NCBI GenBank assembly: GCA_035553895.1
Contig: DATMJI010000020.1
Span: forward strand, 1 to 14,768
Reading direction: 5' to 3'
Source of the DNA: JADDRA01 sp035553895
Lineage (GTDB): Bacteria > Actinomycetota > Acidimicrobiia > Acidimicrobiales > CADCSY01
Length of the DNA stretch: 14,768 bases
The notes under the pieces were generated by a model. That model had not been told where the DNA came from, did not search any database, and worked only from the letters and a program-made list of their open reading frames with translations. Positions 14,253 to 14,768 of this stretch are shown here, one piece after another. Both the position numbers and the translations under genes were made by a program. The number at the start of each line of letters is the position of its first letter. The stretch's first letter is position 1.

Positions 14253-14768
14253 GTGCACGTCGACCTGGGTGCCTGGGGTGTGGAGACGGGATACTGGGAT
14301 GCCGCCGGGCGCTGGCAGGAACCCGGCGCCGAGACCCTGGAGGCGGTGGCCGCAGCGATGGGGGCGGGCCCGGGGTGTGTCCGCCCGCCGCCCGCCGAGG
14401 AGGCCCTGTGGTGCGTCACCGCCGGCCGGGCCGAGCCGCTGCAGAGCCGTTGCCAGCTGATCCTCGAGGACGGCACCGAGCTCGGGCCGACCAGCACCCT
14501 CGACGCCGACCTCCCCCTCGGCTACCACCGCCTCGCCCCTCTCGACGGGGGTCCGGTCACCCGCTTGGTGGTGAGCCCCCGCCGATGCCACCTCCCCGCC
14601 GACCTGCGGGCCTGGGGCTGGGCCGTCCAGCTCTATGCCGCCCGCTCCCGGGCCAGCTGGGGCATCGGCGACCTCGGGGATCTGGCCCGGTTGTGCCGGT
14701 GGGGCGAGGGCCACGGCGCCGGGTTGATCGCCATCAACCCCTTGCACGCCGCCGGCCCCGCCCACCCC
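14253..14768 (+). CDS. malQ: 4-alpha-glucanotransferase (GH77), 5' part, cut by window end
   Basis: An open frame of 172 codons from GTG 14253 (VHVDLGAWGVETGYWDAAGR) to the edge with no stop. The first ~100 residues form the less conserved N-terminal domain found in actinobacterial MalQ (LPLGYHRL, LVVSPRRCHLP). The GH77 catalytic barrel then begins: GWAVQLYAARSRASWGIGDL, followed by GLIAINPLHAAGPAHP. The WGIGDLGDL and NPLHA signatures are diagnostic for the amylomaltase family, which transfers alpha-1,4-glucan segments in maltodextrin and glycogen metabolism in the cytoplasm. Catalytic Asp and Glu residues lie beyond the window. The gene is divergent from the pdtaR-polA group and functionally unrelated to it. 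There is no obvious ribosome-binding site. Confidence 0.88.
   Translation, partial: MHVDLGAWGVETGYWDAAGRWQEPGAETLEAVAAAMGAGPGCVRPPPAEEALWCVTAGRAEPLQSRCQLILEDGTELGPTSTLDADLPLGYHRLAPLDGGPVTRLVVSPRRCHLPADLRAWGWAVQLYAARSRASWGIGDLGDLARLCRWGEGHGAGLIAINPLHAAGPAHP

Noticed and set aside
13842..14765. N-terminal extension of the ANTAR regulator to a 500-residue protein antisense to malQ
   Set aside because: The extension has no regulator features and crosses the divergent malQ gene and the coiled-coil gene; GTG 13841 gives a normal PdtaR-length protein.

Overview
The window is about 70% GC or higher, with GTG starts, a four-domain ribosomal protein S1, an ANTAR response regulator of PdtaR type and a DNA polymerase I without proofreading residues. 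Together these point to a high-GC Actinomycetota chromosome; an Acidimicrobiia-like lineage is a guess. No mobile element, CRISPR array, tRNA or rRNA is visible. I read all coordinates and translations by eye and ran no database search.

Left half (1-8809, + strand): a Tad/Flp type IVc pilus locus in the order cpaB (SAF/RcpC), cpaE/tadZ (ParA/MinD-like), cpaF/tadA (secretion ATPase), tadB and tadC (inner-membrane platform). It continues into a membrane-bound GAF histidine kinase and a NarL/FixJ response regulator, then two almost identical Flp pilin genes. Stop/start overlaps (GTGA) at cpaB/cpaE and kinase/regulator, and good Shine-Dalgarno sites elsewhere, indicate a cotranscribed machine. 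A 195-nt gene-free gap between cpaF and tadB is the one break. Prepilin peptidase and TadE/F-type minor pilins are not in the window.

Each pilin gene is its own cassette: a GGGCCGTTCGGCCC palindrome, a TATGG(A/G)-type -10 at the same distance, a leader hairpin, an AAGGAG site, a 68-codon pilin and a strong hairpin terminator. The palindrome resembles the DosR/DevR box architecture, and the gene just upstream encodes a NarL-family regulator with a DosR-like recognition helix. Regulation of the major pilin by this two-component pair is my main hypothesis. The kinase has the phosphoacceptor His and the N-box Asn, but both glycine loops of its ATP-binding domain look degraded.

Right half (8846-14136, - strand): housekeeping genes read in the order small coiled-coil protein, pdtaR-like ANTAR regulator, polA, rpsA. 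The first two are separated by one base. RpsA ends in a long low-complexity tail with a 132-bp tandem repeat.

Right edge (14253-14768, + strand): the 5' part of a 4-alpha-glucanotransferase (malQ) gene cut by the window end, divergent from the coiled-coil gene.
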